Of a stretch of DNA of 64,000 nucleotides, positions 36,761 to 46,176 are shown piece after piece. Position 1 is the first letter of the stretch. Each line of letters begins with the position of its first letter. The notes under the pieces are model-generated. The model was not told where the DNA came from. It searched no databases and saw nothing but the letters and a program-made list of their open reading frames with translations. The DNA comes from Corynebacterium simulans. GTDB lineage: Bacteria > Actinomycetota > Actinomycetes > Mycobacteriales > Mycobacteriaceae. Position numbers and translations under genes: made by a program. The DNA is taken from the NCBI RefSeq assembly GCF_001586215.1, contig NZ_CP014634.1:1798001-1862000 (forward strand). Reading direction: 5' to 3'.

Positions 36761-38851
36761 CTAGTTAACGCCAATCTTGCCGTCTTTCCATACCACAACC
36801 ACGGCCGGGCGCGGGGTGGTCTTGCCACCGTCAGGCCAGTGGGAGGTCGCGGCGTCGAAGGTGGCGTCGTCAGCCTCGCCCGGGTGCTGGACGTTGACCA
36901 TGACGCGGTCGTCGTCAACGATTGGGCCACAGGTCTCTGCGCCGGCCGGAACCGTGAGGAAGCACTTCAGCTCGCCGCGGGTATCGCCGCTGGTGGTGAC
37001 CGCATAGAGGCCGTCGTTGCTGTCCAGTGCGTTGCCGTCAGTGGTAATCCACAGGTTGCCGTGGTTGTCGAAGGCCAGGTTGTCCGGGCAGGAAATCGGG
37101 GAGACCTTGGACTTATCGAAACCGCCGAAGTAGGTGTTGGCTTCATTCGGGTCGCCGCAAACCAAGAAGAGGTTCCAGGTGAAGGACTCGCCGACGTGGT
37201 CATCATCAATTTCCATGACCATGCCGTTCTTGTTCTCCTTGACTGGAGCCCATTCCTTGGCATCTTCCTTGTTCTTCTTGGCGTTCTCGCCGGTAGCGCC
37301 GCGGTAGGAGTTATTGGTCAGCGCCACGTAGACCTTGTGGGAATCCGGGTGGACCTGGATGTCCTCAGGGCGGTCCATCTTGGTAGCCCCCACCTTGTCA
37401 GCAGCTTCACGGGTAAAGATCGCAACCTCTTCCGCGCTGAAGCCATCAACGTGAGATTCAAACTTGTTGTTCTCCGTGTCAGAGGTCAGCAGCTTGACCC
37501 ACTTGCCCTTGCCGTCGAAGGCGCCGTCCTCAGGCAGAACGCCCGAGCCGTCGATTTCGTCCTCAGGGGAGTTGCCCTCCATCACGGCGACGTACAGGGT
37601 GCCGTGGTCCAGGATGGAGAGGTTGTGCTCGATGTTGCCCTCTTCGTACTTCTTGGTGGAGATGAACTTGTAGATGTATTCGAAGCGGGAGTCATCGCCG
37701 GAGTAGCAGACCACGGTGCCGTCATCAGCGATGTGGATGTTGCCTGCCTCGTGCTTGAAGCGGCCCAGCGCGGTGTGCTTGACCGGAGTAGAGGTTGGGT
37801 CCAGCGGGTTAATCTCAACGATCCAGCCGAAGCGGTTTGGCTCGTTTGGCTCCTTGGAGCAGTCGAAGCGGTCGTCGAAGCGCTCCCACTTGCGGGCGGT
37901 TTCCTTGTCCTCAATACCGAAGCGCTCCAGCGACTTCTTTGCCTTCTCGTCCTTGATATCGCCAGCAGCGAAGTACTGGTCAAAGTTCTCCTCGCCAGAC
38001 AGCATGGTGTTCCATGGGGTCACGCCGCCGGAGCAGTTGTTCAGCGTGCCGCTTACGGTCTCACCCTTTGGATCGGCCTTGGTCTTGACCAGGTCGCTGC
38101 CCTTAGCAGGGCCAACCAGCTGGAACGGGGTAGTTGCAGTAATGCGGCGGTTTAGCGGGCCGAACTCGCGCTTGAGCTCGCCGGTATCGCCAACCTTGGA
38201 GACCTCCAGGATGGTGTGGCCGTGGCCAGCCCAGCCGATCTTGACCTGCTCTTCGGTGGGGTTCTCCGGGTCATAATCCGGGAACATCATCGGCTCGGTG
38301 GTGTACTCGTGGGAGCACATGTAGACCAGACGCTCCGGGTTGTCCGGGTGCTCGATGAGGCCCGCGAAGTCATTGTTGAAGCCGAACTGCTTTTTCGCAG
38401 CTTCCGCAGTTTGCTTATCGACGTCGAATTCCGGTGCCCCCTCAATCACCGGGTCACCCCAGGCGATGAGCACCGACTGCTCGTAGCCCTTCGGTACAAC
38501 GACCTCGTCCTTGGTGTTTGGCTGGACCGCATCGAACTGCATGCCCTCTGCGGAGGTGAGCTCGACGTTGGCCTCGGTAGTCTTGCCGGCACCTGCGTTG
38601 CCCTCGGAGTCACCCGGGCCAGCGCCGTCGCCAGAGCAGGCGGCCAAGGCTGCCGAACCGCCTACTGCAACCACGCTGAGGCCGCCCGCGCGCAGTGCGG
38701 TACGGCGAGAAAGCGGGGTGGTGAAACGGTCACCGAAGTAGGAGTTGTTGGAAGGGTTATCGCATTCGCCCAAGCAGGCGTTGCCGCACTTGTAGGTGCA
38801 GGTCAGCGAGGAACGCGAGGAAGTAAAAAGGTTAAGGCCCTTGAGTGCCAT
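36761..38851 (-). CDS. phoX: PhoX family alkaline phosphatase (DUF839), Tat-exported
   Basis: A 696-aa protein with a long N-terminus followed by a twin-arginine signal (LSRRTALRAGG, Arg49-Arg50) and a lipobox-like ALAACS, so it is probably a Tat-exported lipoprotein. The body is the PhoX beta-propeller family (for example GWAGHGHTILEV, NNCSGGVTPWNT, KHTALGRFKHEAGNI and ENIQVHP-like DIQVHPDSHKVYVALTNN). PhoX enzymes hydrolyse phosphoesters using iron and calcium. AGGAG lies 10 bases before ATG 38851. It is divergent from lysS; phosphate control is expected, but I cannot assign a Pho box. Confidence 0.88.
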   Translation of the reverse strand: MALKGLNLFTSSRSSLTCTYKCGNACLGECDNPSNNSYFGDRFTTPLSRRTALRAGGLSVVAVGGSAALAACSGDGAGPGDSEGNAGAGKTTEANVELTSAEGMQFDAVQPNTKDEVVVPKGYEQSVLIAWGDPVIEGAPEFDVDKQTAEAAKKQFGFNNDFAGLIEHPDNPERLVYMCSHEYTTEPMMFPDYDPENPTEEQVKIGWAGHGHTILEVSKVGDTGELKREFGPLNRRITATTPFQLVGPAKGSDLVKTKADPKGETVSGTLNNCSGGVTPWNTMLSGEENFDQYFAAGDIKDEKAKKSLERFGIEDKETARKWERFDDRFDCSKEPNEPNRFGWIVEINPLDPTSTPVKHTALGRFKHEAGNIHIADDGTVVCYSGDDSRFEYIYKFISTKKYEEGNIEHNLSILDHGTLYVAVMEGNSPEDEIDGSGVLPEDGAFDGKGKWVKLLTSDTENNKFESHVDGFSAEEVAIFTREAADKVGATKMDRPEDIQVHPDSHKVYVALTNNSYRGATGENAKKNKEDAKEWAPVKENKNGMVMEIDDDHVGESFTWNLFLVCGDPNEANTYFGGFDKSKVSPISCPDNLAFDNHGNLWITTDGNALDSNDGLYAVTTSGDTRGELKCFLTVPAGAETCGPIVDDDRVMVNVQHPGEADDATFDAATSHWPDGGKTTPRPAVVVVWKDGKIGVN

Positions 38852-39002
38852 AATGTGATGCTCCTGATTTCATGTTTTAAGTCATGAGGTTTGCCGGAGC
38901 ATATTTAAGCGCATCTGCATTTACAGCCTGTGTAATCGAAATGTCATTTGAATGAACACTCGTTAAACGGGTACGAGATCACACTGTCTTAAGGGGATCG
39001 AC

Positions 39003-39008
39003 TACCCT
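39003..39008 (+). promoter_or_regulatory. -10 hexamer (TACCCT), leaderless lysS start
   Basis: TACCCT is followed by 8 bases and the GTG at 39017. Confidence 0.5.
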
Positions 39009-39016
39009 AGACAATC

Positions 39017-40594
39017 GTGAGCGAGCAGAAGAATACCCCCGAAGTAAACGACGTCCCTGAGCAGCTGCGCATCCGCCGCGAAAAGCGCGAGCGCCTGCTG
39101 GCTGAAGGCACCGAGGCATACCCGGTCACCGTTGACCGCACCATTGCCATGAAGGACCTTCGCCACAAGTTCCAAGTCCTGGCAGAAGACCAAGAGCCGG
39201 GCCAGGAAGCCGACGTAACCTACCTGCACGCAGGCGACGAGACCGAGATCGAGCACGCCATCGCCGGCCGCCTTATCTTCATGCGCAACACCGGCAAACT
39301 TTGTTTTGCCACCCTGCAGGACGGTGACGGCACCCAGGTACAGGCCATGCTTTCTTTGGCCGAGGTCGGCGAAGAGCAGCTGGCTGCCTGGAAATCCGAC
39401 GTTGACTTGGGAGACTTCATCTCCGTGCGCGGCCGCGTCATCGCTTCGCGCCGCGGCGAGCTTTCCATCATGGCGACCAAGTGGACCATGGCGGCGAAGT
39501 CCCTGCGCCCGCTGCCCGTTTCCTTCGCGGACATGAATGAAGAGACCCGCGTGCGCCAGCGCTACAACGATCTCATCGTGCGCGAGGAGGCTCGCAAGAA
39601 CGCGATGACCCGCGTGAAGGTCATGCGCGCGCTGCGTAACTACATGGAGGATCAGGGTTTCGTCGAGATCGAGACCCCGATGCTGCAGACCTTGCACGGT
39701 GGCGCGGCAGCTCGCCCGTTCGTGACCCACTCCAACGCTCTCGACATCGACCTTTACCTGCGCATTGCGCCGGAGTTGTACTTGAAGCGCGCCGTCGTTG
39801 GCGGCATCGACCGCGTCTTCGAGATCAATCGCAACTTCCGTAACGAGGGCGTCGACCGCTCCCACTCTCCGGAGTTCGCCATGCTAGAGACCTACGCGGC
39901 CTGGGGCGATTACAACGATTGTGCTCGCACCACCCGCGAGTCCATCCAGGCTGTGGCCGAGGCCGTCTTCGGCTCCCACAAGGTCACCTTGGCTGATGGC
40001 ACCGAGTATGACTTCGGCGGCGAGGAATGGCCGGAGATCGAGATGTACCCATCCCTGAACGAGGCACTTGCCCGCAAGTTCCCGGGCCAGCCGGAGGTCA
40101 CCATCGACTCCACCGTGGAAGAGCTCAAAGAGATTGCCAAGGTCATCGGCCTGGACGTTCCAAAGAACGGCGGTTGGGGCCACGGCAAGCTGGTCGAGGA
40201 GATTTGGGAAGTCCTGTGCGAGGACCAGCTCGAGGGCCCAATCTTTGTCAAGAACTTCCCGGTTGAGACCTCCCCGCTGACCCGTCAGCACCGCTCCATC
40301 CCGGGCGTTACCGAGAAGTGGGATCTCTATGTCCGCGGCTTCGAGTTGGCCACCGGCTACTCCGAGCTGGTGGACCCGGTTATCCAGCGCGAGCGTTTCG
40401 AGGATCAGGCCCGCCTGGCCGCCGGCGGCGACGATGAAGCCATGGTTCTCGACGAGGACTTCCTGGCCGCCATGGAGCAGGGTATGCCTCCAACAGCCGG
40501 TACCGGCATGGGCATGGACCGCCTGCTCATGGCACTTACCGGCCTGGGCATCCGCGAGACGGTTCTCTTCCCAATCGTGAAACCGGAAAAGTAG
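39017..40594 (+). CDS. lysS: Lysyl-tRNA synthetase (class II)
   Basis: A 525-aa class II synthetase charging tRNA-Lys. It has an OB-fold anticodon domain ([19 protein letters not shown]), motif 2 ([17 protein letters not shown] just before it) and motif 3 ([15 protein letters not shown]). GTG 39017 is preceded by TACCCT with 8 bases between and no Shine-Dalgarno, indicating a leaderless mRNA. The gene lies 6 bases from the end of the convergent decayed kinase gene, with no clear terminator. Confidence 0.97.
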   Translation: MSEQKNTPEVNDVPEQLRIRREKRERLLAEGTEAYPVTVDRTIAMKDLRHKFQVLAEDQEPGQEADVTYLHAGDETEIEHAIAGRLIFMRNTGKLCFATLQDGDGTQVQAMLSLAEVGEEQLAAWKSDVDLGDFISVRGRVIASRRGELSIMATKWTMAAKSLRPLPVSFADMNEETRVRQRYNDLIVREEARKNAMTRVKVMRALRNYMEDQGFVEIETPMLQTLHGGAAARPFVTHSNALDIDLYLRIAPELYLKRAVVGGIDRVFEINRNFRNEGVDRSHSPEFAMLETYAAWGDYNDCARTTRESIQAVAEAVFGSHKVTLADGTEYDFGGEEWPEIEMYPSLNEALARKFPGQPEVTIDSTVEELKEIAKVIGLDVPKNGGWGHGKLVEEIWEVLCEDQLEGPIFVKNFPVETSPLTRQHRSIPGVTEKWDLYVRGFELATGYSELVDPVIQRERFEDQARLAAGGDDEAMVLDEDFLAAMEQGMPPTAGTGMGMDRLLMALTGLGIRETVLFPIVKPEK

Positions 40595-40600
40595 ACGGCT

Positions 40601-42416
40601 TTAGCAGGCTGGAATCTCGGCTGCGGATTCCAGCTCGCCCCGATAGAAAATCACAAAATTCGAGTGTTTTCCGTCGGGGTAGAATCCGGTGAGGTCGTCT
40701 GCATAAGCCACGACCTCTAAGCTGCAGCGATCGCCTTCCTTGCGCGCACTACCCCGCCCAGGGGAGGCTTTTTGAAATCGCTGCGCGCGTCGGAGGAGGC
40801 AAATTCCAGCACGCTTATCTGCTGGCGCGGGCTGGAGCAGCTTATCGACGCCTCCATCGGCGCCTCCGCTGCCACCTCCTGCGGGTTGCATTTCAGGCCT
40901 TCCCAGCCGGTGCCGCCTTCCTTCTCGCCCACAATTTGGGGATATTCTGCTGCGATTTCCTTTTGCGTTCCGCTCCAGTCTTCTTTGGCTAGGTAATTCC
41001 ATGCACCGGCCACGCCGATGCCGCAGAGACCGAGTACCATCGCGGCTAGAAGCCATTTGCGCGCTGTACTCTTGCGCCGCGGGGTAGCGGTGGGCGTGGT
41101 CAGCTCCTCGATGAACTCCTGTGCGCTGGTATAGCGGCGCGCCCGATTTTCCGCGAGAGCCTTGTGCAGCACCGTGTTGATGTGCTCAGCAAAGTCTTGG
41201 TTGCGCGGGCCTAAGTCCTGCGCGGTGATTTCCGGAATCAGGCGCGAATGCGCCCATTGCTGCTGGTTGTAGTGCTCGCGCAGATTCTCCAGTGTGAGCA
41301 TTTCTAGCGCGATGAGTGCGAGGGCATAGCGATCGCTCGCCGCGGTGGCGGAGGGCGCCTTTGCGCTAAGCGACGTCGGATAGAGCTCCGGTGCCAAATA
41401 GGCATCCGTGCCCACGCGCATGCCCTCGGAGGTGATGCGATTATCCTCTTCGTAGAGCACAATACCGAAGTCTGTCAGGACCGTCGCCGAGGGGCGCGGA
41501 TCATCGGGGACCAGGATATTTGCGGGTTTCACATCGCGGTGGACAACCGGCGTGGGAAGGCTGGCCAGGTAGTCCAATGCCTGTGCGATAGGTTCGAGAT
41601 AGATAGCAACCTCGGCCAAGTCGAAGTGGAGCCCTGCGGCCTTGCGGACCTTCAGGACGTCGTAAAGCGTGCCGCCCTCTACGTAGCGCATGACAAAATA
41701 GGGCAAACCTTCCGTCGTGCCGCCGGTGTAAACCGGAACGATGGCGGAGTGGCTGAGGTGGCTCATGCGCCGCATCTCCGCGCGGAAACGCTCGCGTGCA
41801 TCGGGGCTGGGGTGGCCTTGATGACCTTGATGGCTACGTCGCGTTCCAAGTCCTTTTGGCGCGCGTAGTACACGCGCCCCATGCCGCCCTCAGCGATGAG
41901 GCGGATGTCGGTGTAGCGCTCGTCGATTCCTCGGCCAGTTCCTTGGTAGAAGGAATCACCACGCGCGGCACGGCGCTGGGATCCTTGAGAAGCGGGCGCG
42001 CGAGAGCTTCGAGCACGCGGCGCTGCTCGTAATTGGGCTCGAAAGTATTCCGGGTAAATTCTGCGTTTGGCAGGCTATCTACCTCGGGTTCTGTGACAGG
42101 GGTGCCCTGCACGAGCTCTAATTCATAGCGCATCATCTTGGTGGAAAAACGCAAAAGCGAGGAGCCAAGTGGAATGATGGCGGTGGTTTGGGGAACAACG
42201 CGGATAGGAGAATAAGCGCGGTTGCTGGTCGAAGACATCGTGACGGTCAGGAAATTGCCGATGTTTTTGACCAATCACACTCCGTCCGATTCGAAGAAGT
42301 GGAGAAAATGGCGGTGTACGGCTAAATCATCTTTCCAACTACATTGCCGCACTCGGGAGAACTCCCCAGATCGCCTTTGAAGTGTCTTTTCTCACAAACG
42401 CCTGGTCTTGCTGCAA
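40601..42416 (-). pseudogene. Decayed FHA-Ser/Thr protein kinase gene
   Basis: Joining frames rebuilds a membrane kinase of about 600 aa. An FHA-like N-terminus (KDDLAVHRHFLHFFESDGV, KNIGNFLTVT) leads to a kinase domain with AEGGMGRVYYARQ, VAIKVIK, HRDVKPAN, DFG and APE, then a single membrane helix (WLLAAMVLGLCGIGVAGAW) and an extracytoplasmic domain (AEYPQIVGEKEGGTGWEGLK). Five one-base losses in short runs break it, near 42355, 42331, 41929, 41809 and 40769, plus a TGA at 42275-42277. The largest surviving frame is 40717-41775. Catalytic motifs are otherwise intact, so decay is recent. The extracytoplasmic domain resembles that of the protein at 44522-45925. The start (TTG 42416) is uncertain. 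Confidence 0.75.
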
Positions 42417-42435
42417 GATGCGCGCGGGACTGCCC

Positions 42436-42441
42436 TAATCT
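42436..42441 (+). promoter_or_regulatory. -10 hexamer (TAATCT), leaderless MFS start
   Basis: TAATCT is followed by 8 bases and GTG 42450. No Shine-Dalgarno sequence is present. Confidence 0.5.
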
Positions 42442-42449
42442 CTGTCTTC

Positions 42450-43874
42450 GTGTCCCAAAATTCTTCTGCTCCCGATTCCTTGTCCCGCGACGTAGTTATT
42501 AACCTCACGATTCTGGTCTTGGGCGCCATGATTATGATCTTGAACGAGACCTCGTTGTCGGTGGCATTGCCTGCCGTCATGGCAGACTTTTCCATCCCGG
42601 CGACGGCGGCGCAGTGGCTGACCACGGGTTTCATGCTGACCATGGGTGTGGTCATTCCCACCACGGGGTACCTGCTGGAGCGCTTTAGCACCAGGCAGAT
42701 CTTCTTTGCTTCGACCGGACTCTTCCTCGCCGGCACCGTGATTGCGGCGCCGGCGCCAGCCTTCTTGGTCTTGCTTGGCGGACGCGTGGTGCAGGCGGCG
42801 GGCACGGCGCTAATGATTCCGACGTTGATGACGGTGGCTATGACCCTGGTTCCGCCGCAGCGCCGTGGATCGGTGATGGGCATCATCTCGATTGTCATTT
42901 CGGTGGCTCCCGCCCTAGGCCCCACGGTGGGCGGCGCGATTGTTAATGCTTTGAGCTGGCACTTCATCTTCTGGGCGATGGCCCCGCTGATGGCGTTGCT
43001 GGTGGTAGCGGGCATGGCCAAGCTTGTCGACGTCGGGGAAAGCCGCGATACCCCGCTGGACCCATTGTCGGTGGTGCTTTCGGTATTCGCCTTCGGCGGG
43101 CTGGTCTACGGGCTTTCATCCATCGAAAAGATGCTGGAAGGCGACGGCCTGGTGGAAATTATCGCCACCGTGGTGGGCGCGGTGGCTTTGGTTGTCTTTG
43201 CTAAGCGACAGCTAGCGTTGGGCAAGGAGAACCACGCGCTGATGGACTTGCGCCCCTTCCGCGTGCACAATTACACGATTGCCGTGGTCATCATGCTGGT
43301 TTCCTTTGGGCTGATGCTGGGCTCGGTGACGGTCTTGCCGATTTACCTGCAAACCTCCCTCGGCGTTTCCGCCTTGGTTACTGGCCTGGTGGTGATGCCG
43401 GGCGGCCTGCTGCAGGGCCTTGTCTCGCCATTTGTGGGGCGCATCTATGACTCTCATGGCCCGCGCCCGTTGATGATTCCCGGCGCCATCCTGCTGGTGT
43501 TGGGGCTTGGCGCGATGGCAACGCTGGGGGAGGGCTCTCCGGTGTGGCTTGTGGTGGTCATGCACGTGACCTTTGCGGTGGGTATTGGCCTTATGATGAC
43601 TCCGCTTATGACTACGGCTTTGTCCTCGCTGCCGAATGAGCTCTACTCGCATGGCTCGGCAATCATGAACACTCTGCAGCAGCTCGCCGGTGCGATGGGC
43701 ACGGCCTTCCTAGTGGTTTTCTTGACCCGCGGCACTGTTGCTGGCATGGAGGCGGGCATGGACGAAGCCGTCGCCACCGCACAGGGCACGCATTGGGCAT
43801 TCTTGTTCGCGGCCGTCGCATCGCTTGTGGCACTCGTGCTCGCGCCGATGCTGCGCCCAGTTCCGCAGGATTAG
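42450..43874 (+). CDS. DHA2 family MFS multidrug transporter
   Basis: A 474-aa major-facilitator exporter of the 14-helix EmrB/QacA type. Conserved features include the N-terminal NETSLSVALPAVMADF, QWLTTGFMLTMGVVIPTTGYL, the motif-A loop LERFSTRQIFF, and motif C GIISIVISVAPALGPTVGG. It likely expels amphipathic drugs in exchange for protons. GTG 42450 is supported by TAATCT 8 bases upstream. It is divergent from the kinase pseudogene and convergent with the small membrane protein at 43882, with 7 bases between stops. Confidence 0.9.
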   Translation: MSQNSSAPDSLSRDVVINLTILVLGAMIMILNETSLSVALPAVMADFSIPATAAQWLTTGFMLTMGVVIPTTGYLLERFSTRQIFFASTGLFLAGTVIAAPAPAFLVLLGGRVVQAAGTALMIPTLMTVAMTLVPPQRRGSVMGIISIVISVAPALGPTVGGAIVNALSWHFIFWAMAPLMALLVVAGMAKLVDVGESRDTPLDPLSVVLSVFAFGGLVYGLSSIEKMLEGDGLVEIIATVVGAVALVVFAKRQLALGKENHALMDLRPFRVHNYTIAVVIMLVSFGLMLGSVTVLPIYLQTSLGVSALVTGLVVMPGGLLQGLVSPFVGRIYDSHGPRPLMIPGAILLVLGLGAMATLGEGSPVWLVVVMHVTFAVGIGLMMTPLMTTALSSLPNELYSHGSAIMNTLQQLAGAMGTAFLVVFLTRGTVAGMEAGMDEAVATAQGTHWAFLFAAVASLVALVLAPMLRPVPQD

Positions 43875-43881
43875 CCTCTAG

Positions 43882-44508
43882 CTAGCAGGGGGAGAGGAAC
43901 TCCGCACGGTTGGAGAGGATACGCGGGTTGCCACCCAGGCGGGAAGCAGCGAAGCACAGCCTATCGGTGTCGAAGCCATAGTCGATGACCACCGGGTAGA
44001 CCTTGCCCTCTGCTACCTCGCCGCGCACAGATGGGCAGATACCTGGGTTGTAGTATTCCGCACCGGGGTAGGCAGCGACTGAGCGCTCAAGCTGTGGAAG
44101 GGCCTCTTCCGGGCTTCCGGCCACGACGGAATCGACGATGAGCACGCCGTGGCCGTCGCAAGCAACGGCGGAAGGATTAAATCCAGCGGGCAAGTCCGAG
44201 CTGGAATTTTTAGTTGCAGGAGCCGTGTATTCCTGCGTGACCGTCTGCTCCACGGTCTCGGTTATGGTTGCAGCTTCTTCAGATTTCTCGCTCTCAGTGC
44301 GTCGGCTGCTTTTAGAATTCTCATCCTCTTTCGCGGTGCTCTCAGTTGTAGGGGCTTCGGCAAGTGGGGCTAGCTGGGATTGCGCATTTTCTTTGGCACC
44401 GCCTAGCATTCGCATGGCCAGAACACTGCCACCTACCAGTGCAATAAGTGCTAGGACTGCGACGGCAACCGCGATGTAGATGGTCTTGTTTTCCTGCGAT
44501 TTATCCAT
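43882..44508 (-). CDS. Membrane-anchored extracytoplasmic protein, partner of the pseudokinase-like gene
   Basis: A 208-aa protein with an N-terminal membrane helix (IYIAVAVAVLALIALVGGSVLA), a Ser/Thr/Glu-rich linker and a C-terminal domain with four cysteines (VACDGHGVLIVDSV, PGICPS, DRLCFAAS, LSPC) that likely form disulfides outside the cell. I do not recognise a named family. It starts 13 bases after the upstream gene (44522-45925) and is almost certainly co-transcribed with it. Confidence 0.78.
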   Translation of the reverse strand: MDKSQENKTIYIAVAVAVLALIALVGGSVLAMRMLGGAKENAQSQLAPLAEAPTTESTAKEDENSKSSRRTESEKSEEAATITETVEQTVTQEYTAPATKNSSSDLPAGFNPSAVACDGHGVLIVDSVVAGSPEEALPQLERSVAAYPGAEYYNPGICPSVRGEVAEGKVYPVVIDYGFDTDRLCFAASRLGGNPRILSNRAEFLSPC

Positions 44509-44521
44509 GGTCGCTGCTCCT

Positions 44522-45925
44522 TTAGGCGCACAATTGCATCTTTAGGCGCGCGTTCTCCGCGTCTGCGCCCCAGATAATGAAGGCGGACTGGGTGCCAGGC
44601 ACTGCCATGTAATAGGTCGGCTCCTCGGCGTTCGGGGCTTCGAAGCTCTGGACGGTGCACTGACCATTGGAAAGCTCGGTGGGATCAGAAGGCAGGATGG
44701 CGTCGCGGGCTTCCACGGATTCGTAGGAGGCGACAGAATAGCTTAGGTCCTCGCCCTCACAGGTGATCTTCGCCAGCTGGCCTTCCTCCGGCTCGCGGTG
44801 GTGGCACTTGGTATCGCCATAGCCGGAGGTGCCGCTGCGCGAGCCCAGCAGGCCAGGGTAGGCCTCTGCGAGGTTGCTTTCATCATCGTTCCAGCCCGGG
44901 TACTGCTTGAAGAAGAAGATGCCGGCGGCGGCGAGAACGACCACTGCCAGTGCGGCGCACAGCGCGATGAGGCCGGTCTTCTTGCCAGAGCCGGACTTCT
45001 TTTCTGCAACCGGTGTAGCAAATTCCGCGCCGTGTGGTTGGCCCTGCATCTGCCCCTGCGGCTGGCCTTGTGGGTAGCCTTGCTGGAACCCCTGCTGGTA
45101 CTGGCCTTGCTGCATCATCGGCTGCTGTTGCGGCATGTACTGCGGTGGCATCTGCTGCTGCGGGGCCTGCTGCGCTGGCTGAGGCTGCGTCTGCGGGTGG
45201 GTTTGCTCGCGGGTTGCCGCAGCTTGCGGGCTGGCGAACTGGGAAGCAAAACCTGTACCTGCGGCATCAGCTGCTCCCGCTGCAGCGACGCCCGCTGCAG
45301 CGGTACCCGTGGAAGTAGAGGCGTGACGCAGGGCGTCGATAACCGAGCCAGCCGAGTTGAACTGGGAATCTGGCTTGAACTCCGGATGCGCAGACTTAAT
45401 GAGCTCCGCAAAGCGCTGCGTGACCTGCTCAGCGGTGACGTTGCCCACGCCCGGGCCTACCGCACACAGCACCGCATTGCTGCGCGAACCCGTAACCATG
45501 ATGCGGCGCGGATGCAGCGCATGCATGGCAAAGCCCGCCTGGTTGTTCTGCAACAGGTAATCCATTGCCTCGGCCAAAGGAGTAAAAACTGAAAGCGCCT
45601 CGGTCTTGGTGAGATGCTGCGCGCCTAGGCCAGAGCCGGTGAAGGCAGAAAGCGCCTCTCCGGAAAGTGCGGCGCGCACCAGAAAGTCCTGGCCCTTTTC
45701 TGTGGTTCCGGTGCCGACGAGCGGGGCGATGGAGCGATGGTGGACGTCGGAAAGCGCGGAGGCTTGCTTAACCGCACCGCGGTGGTTGGGCTCAAAAAGC
45801 TCGACCGTCATTGGCTTATTAGAGGAGTCCACGACACCGAAAAGCGTGGAGACCGGGGATTCGTCCATTACGGAAAGCTGACGAAGTTGATGCTGAGTAG
45901 AGAAGAACTCAGGGAGCTTTTTCAC
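44522..45925 (-). CDS. Pseudokinase-like membrane protein with Gln-rich linker
   Basis: A 467-aa protein. The first ~200 residues resemble a degenerate protein-kinase fold (FGVVDSSNKPMTVELFE, LSDVHHRSIAPLVGTGTTEKGQDFLV, AMDYLLQNNQAGFAMHALHPRRIMVT) but lack the VAIK lysine, HRD aspartate and DFG. A Gln/Pro-rich linker (~245-310) leads to one membrane helix (LIALCAALAVVVLAAAGIFFF) and an extracytoplasmic domain (NLAEAYPGLLGSRSGTSGYG, cysteines in TKCHH and KITCEG) that matches the one at the end of the neighbouring kinase gene. GTG 45925 has AAAGGATG upstream. It probably senses or scaffolds rather than phosphorylates. Confidence 0.75.
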   Translation of the reverse strand: MKKLPEFFSTQHQLRQLSVMDESPVSTLFGVVDSSNKPMTVELFEPNHRGAVKQASALSDVHHRSIAPLVGTGTTEKGQDFLVRAALSGEALSAFTGSGLGAQHLTKTEALSVFTPLAEAMDYLLQNNQAGFAMHALHPRRIMVTGSRSNAVLCAVGPGVGNVTAEQVTQRFAELIKSAHPEFKPDSQFNSAGSVIDALRHASTSTGTAAAGVAAAGAADAAGTGFASQFASPQAAATREQTHPQTQPQPAQQAPQQQMPPQYMPQQQPMMQQGQYQQGFQQGYPQGQPQGQMQGQPHGAEFATPVAEKKSGSGKKTGLIALCAALAVVVLAAAGIFFFKQYPGWNDDESNLAEAYPGLLGSRSGTSGYGDTKCHHREPEEGQLAKITCEGEDLSYSVASYESVEARDAILPSDPTELSNGQCTVQSFEAPNAEEPTYYMAVPGTQSAFIIWGADAENARLKMQLCA

Positions 45926-46035
45926 AGGGATTCATCCTTTAAAGGCAAGCGGTATAGGGTGCGTTTCTTAATTAAGAGTAACGGCCAAACGGACATCGCT
46001 AAGCGAAAAGGGGCATACAAGTGGCATAAACTTCC

Positions 46036-46053
46036 TGTTCGCTACCGGCGTAC
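46036..46053 (+). promoter_or_regulatory. Probable ClgR operator before clpC
   Basis: TGTTCGCTACCGGCGTAC fits the corynebacterial ClgR motif (CGCY-N-A-N-R-GCG with flanking A/T) with one mismatch. ClgR activates clp genes in C. glutamicum. A GGGAA-N20-GTT pair at about 46067-46094 could be a heat-shock SigH promoter. Confidence 0.5.
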
Positions 46054-46176
46054 AGTGGTGTGAGCTGGGGAAATGGGTATATAGATGGGTGGGTTTTAAA
46101 AACGGCGAATTGCATGTCCAGTCAGCGCGTTAGAGTGGATGACACATTATTAGCGAAAGCATAGAGGTATAAGGCA

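Noticed and set aside
36716..38155. 479-aa open frame antisense to phoX
   Set aside because: Shadow frame; phoX has the Tat signal, ribosome binding site and family motifs.
45030..45230. Repetitive CTG/TGC tract
   Set aside because: It encodes the Gln/Pro-rich linker of the pseudokinase-like protein on the minus strand.
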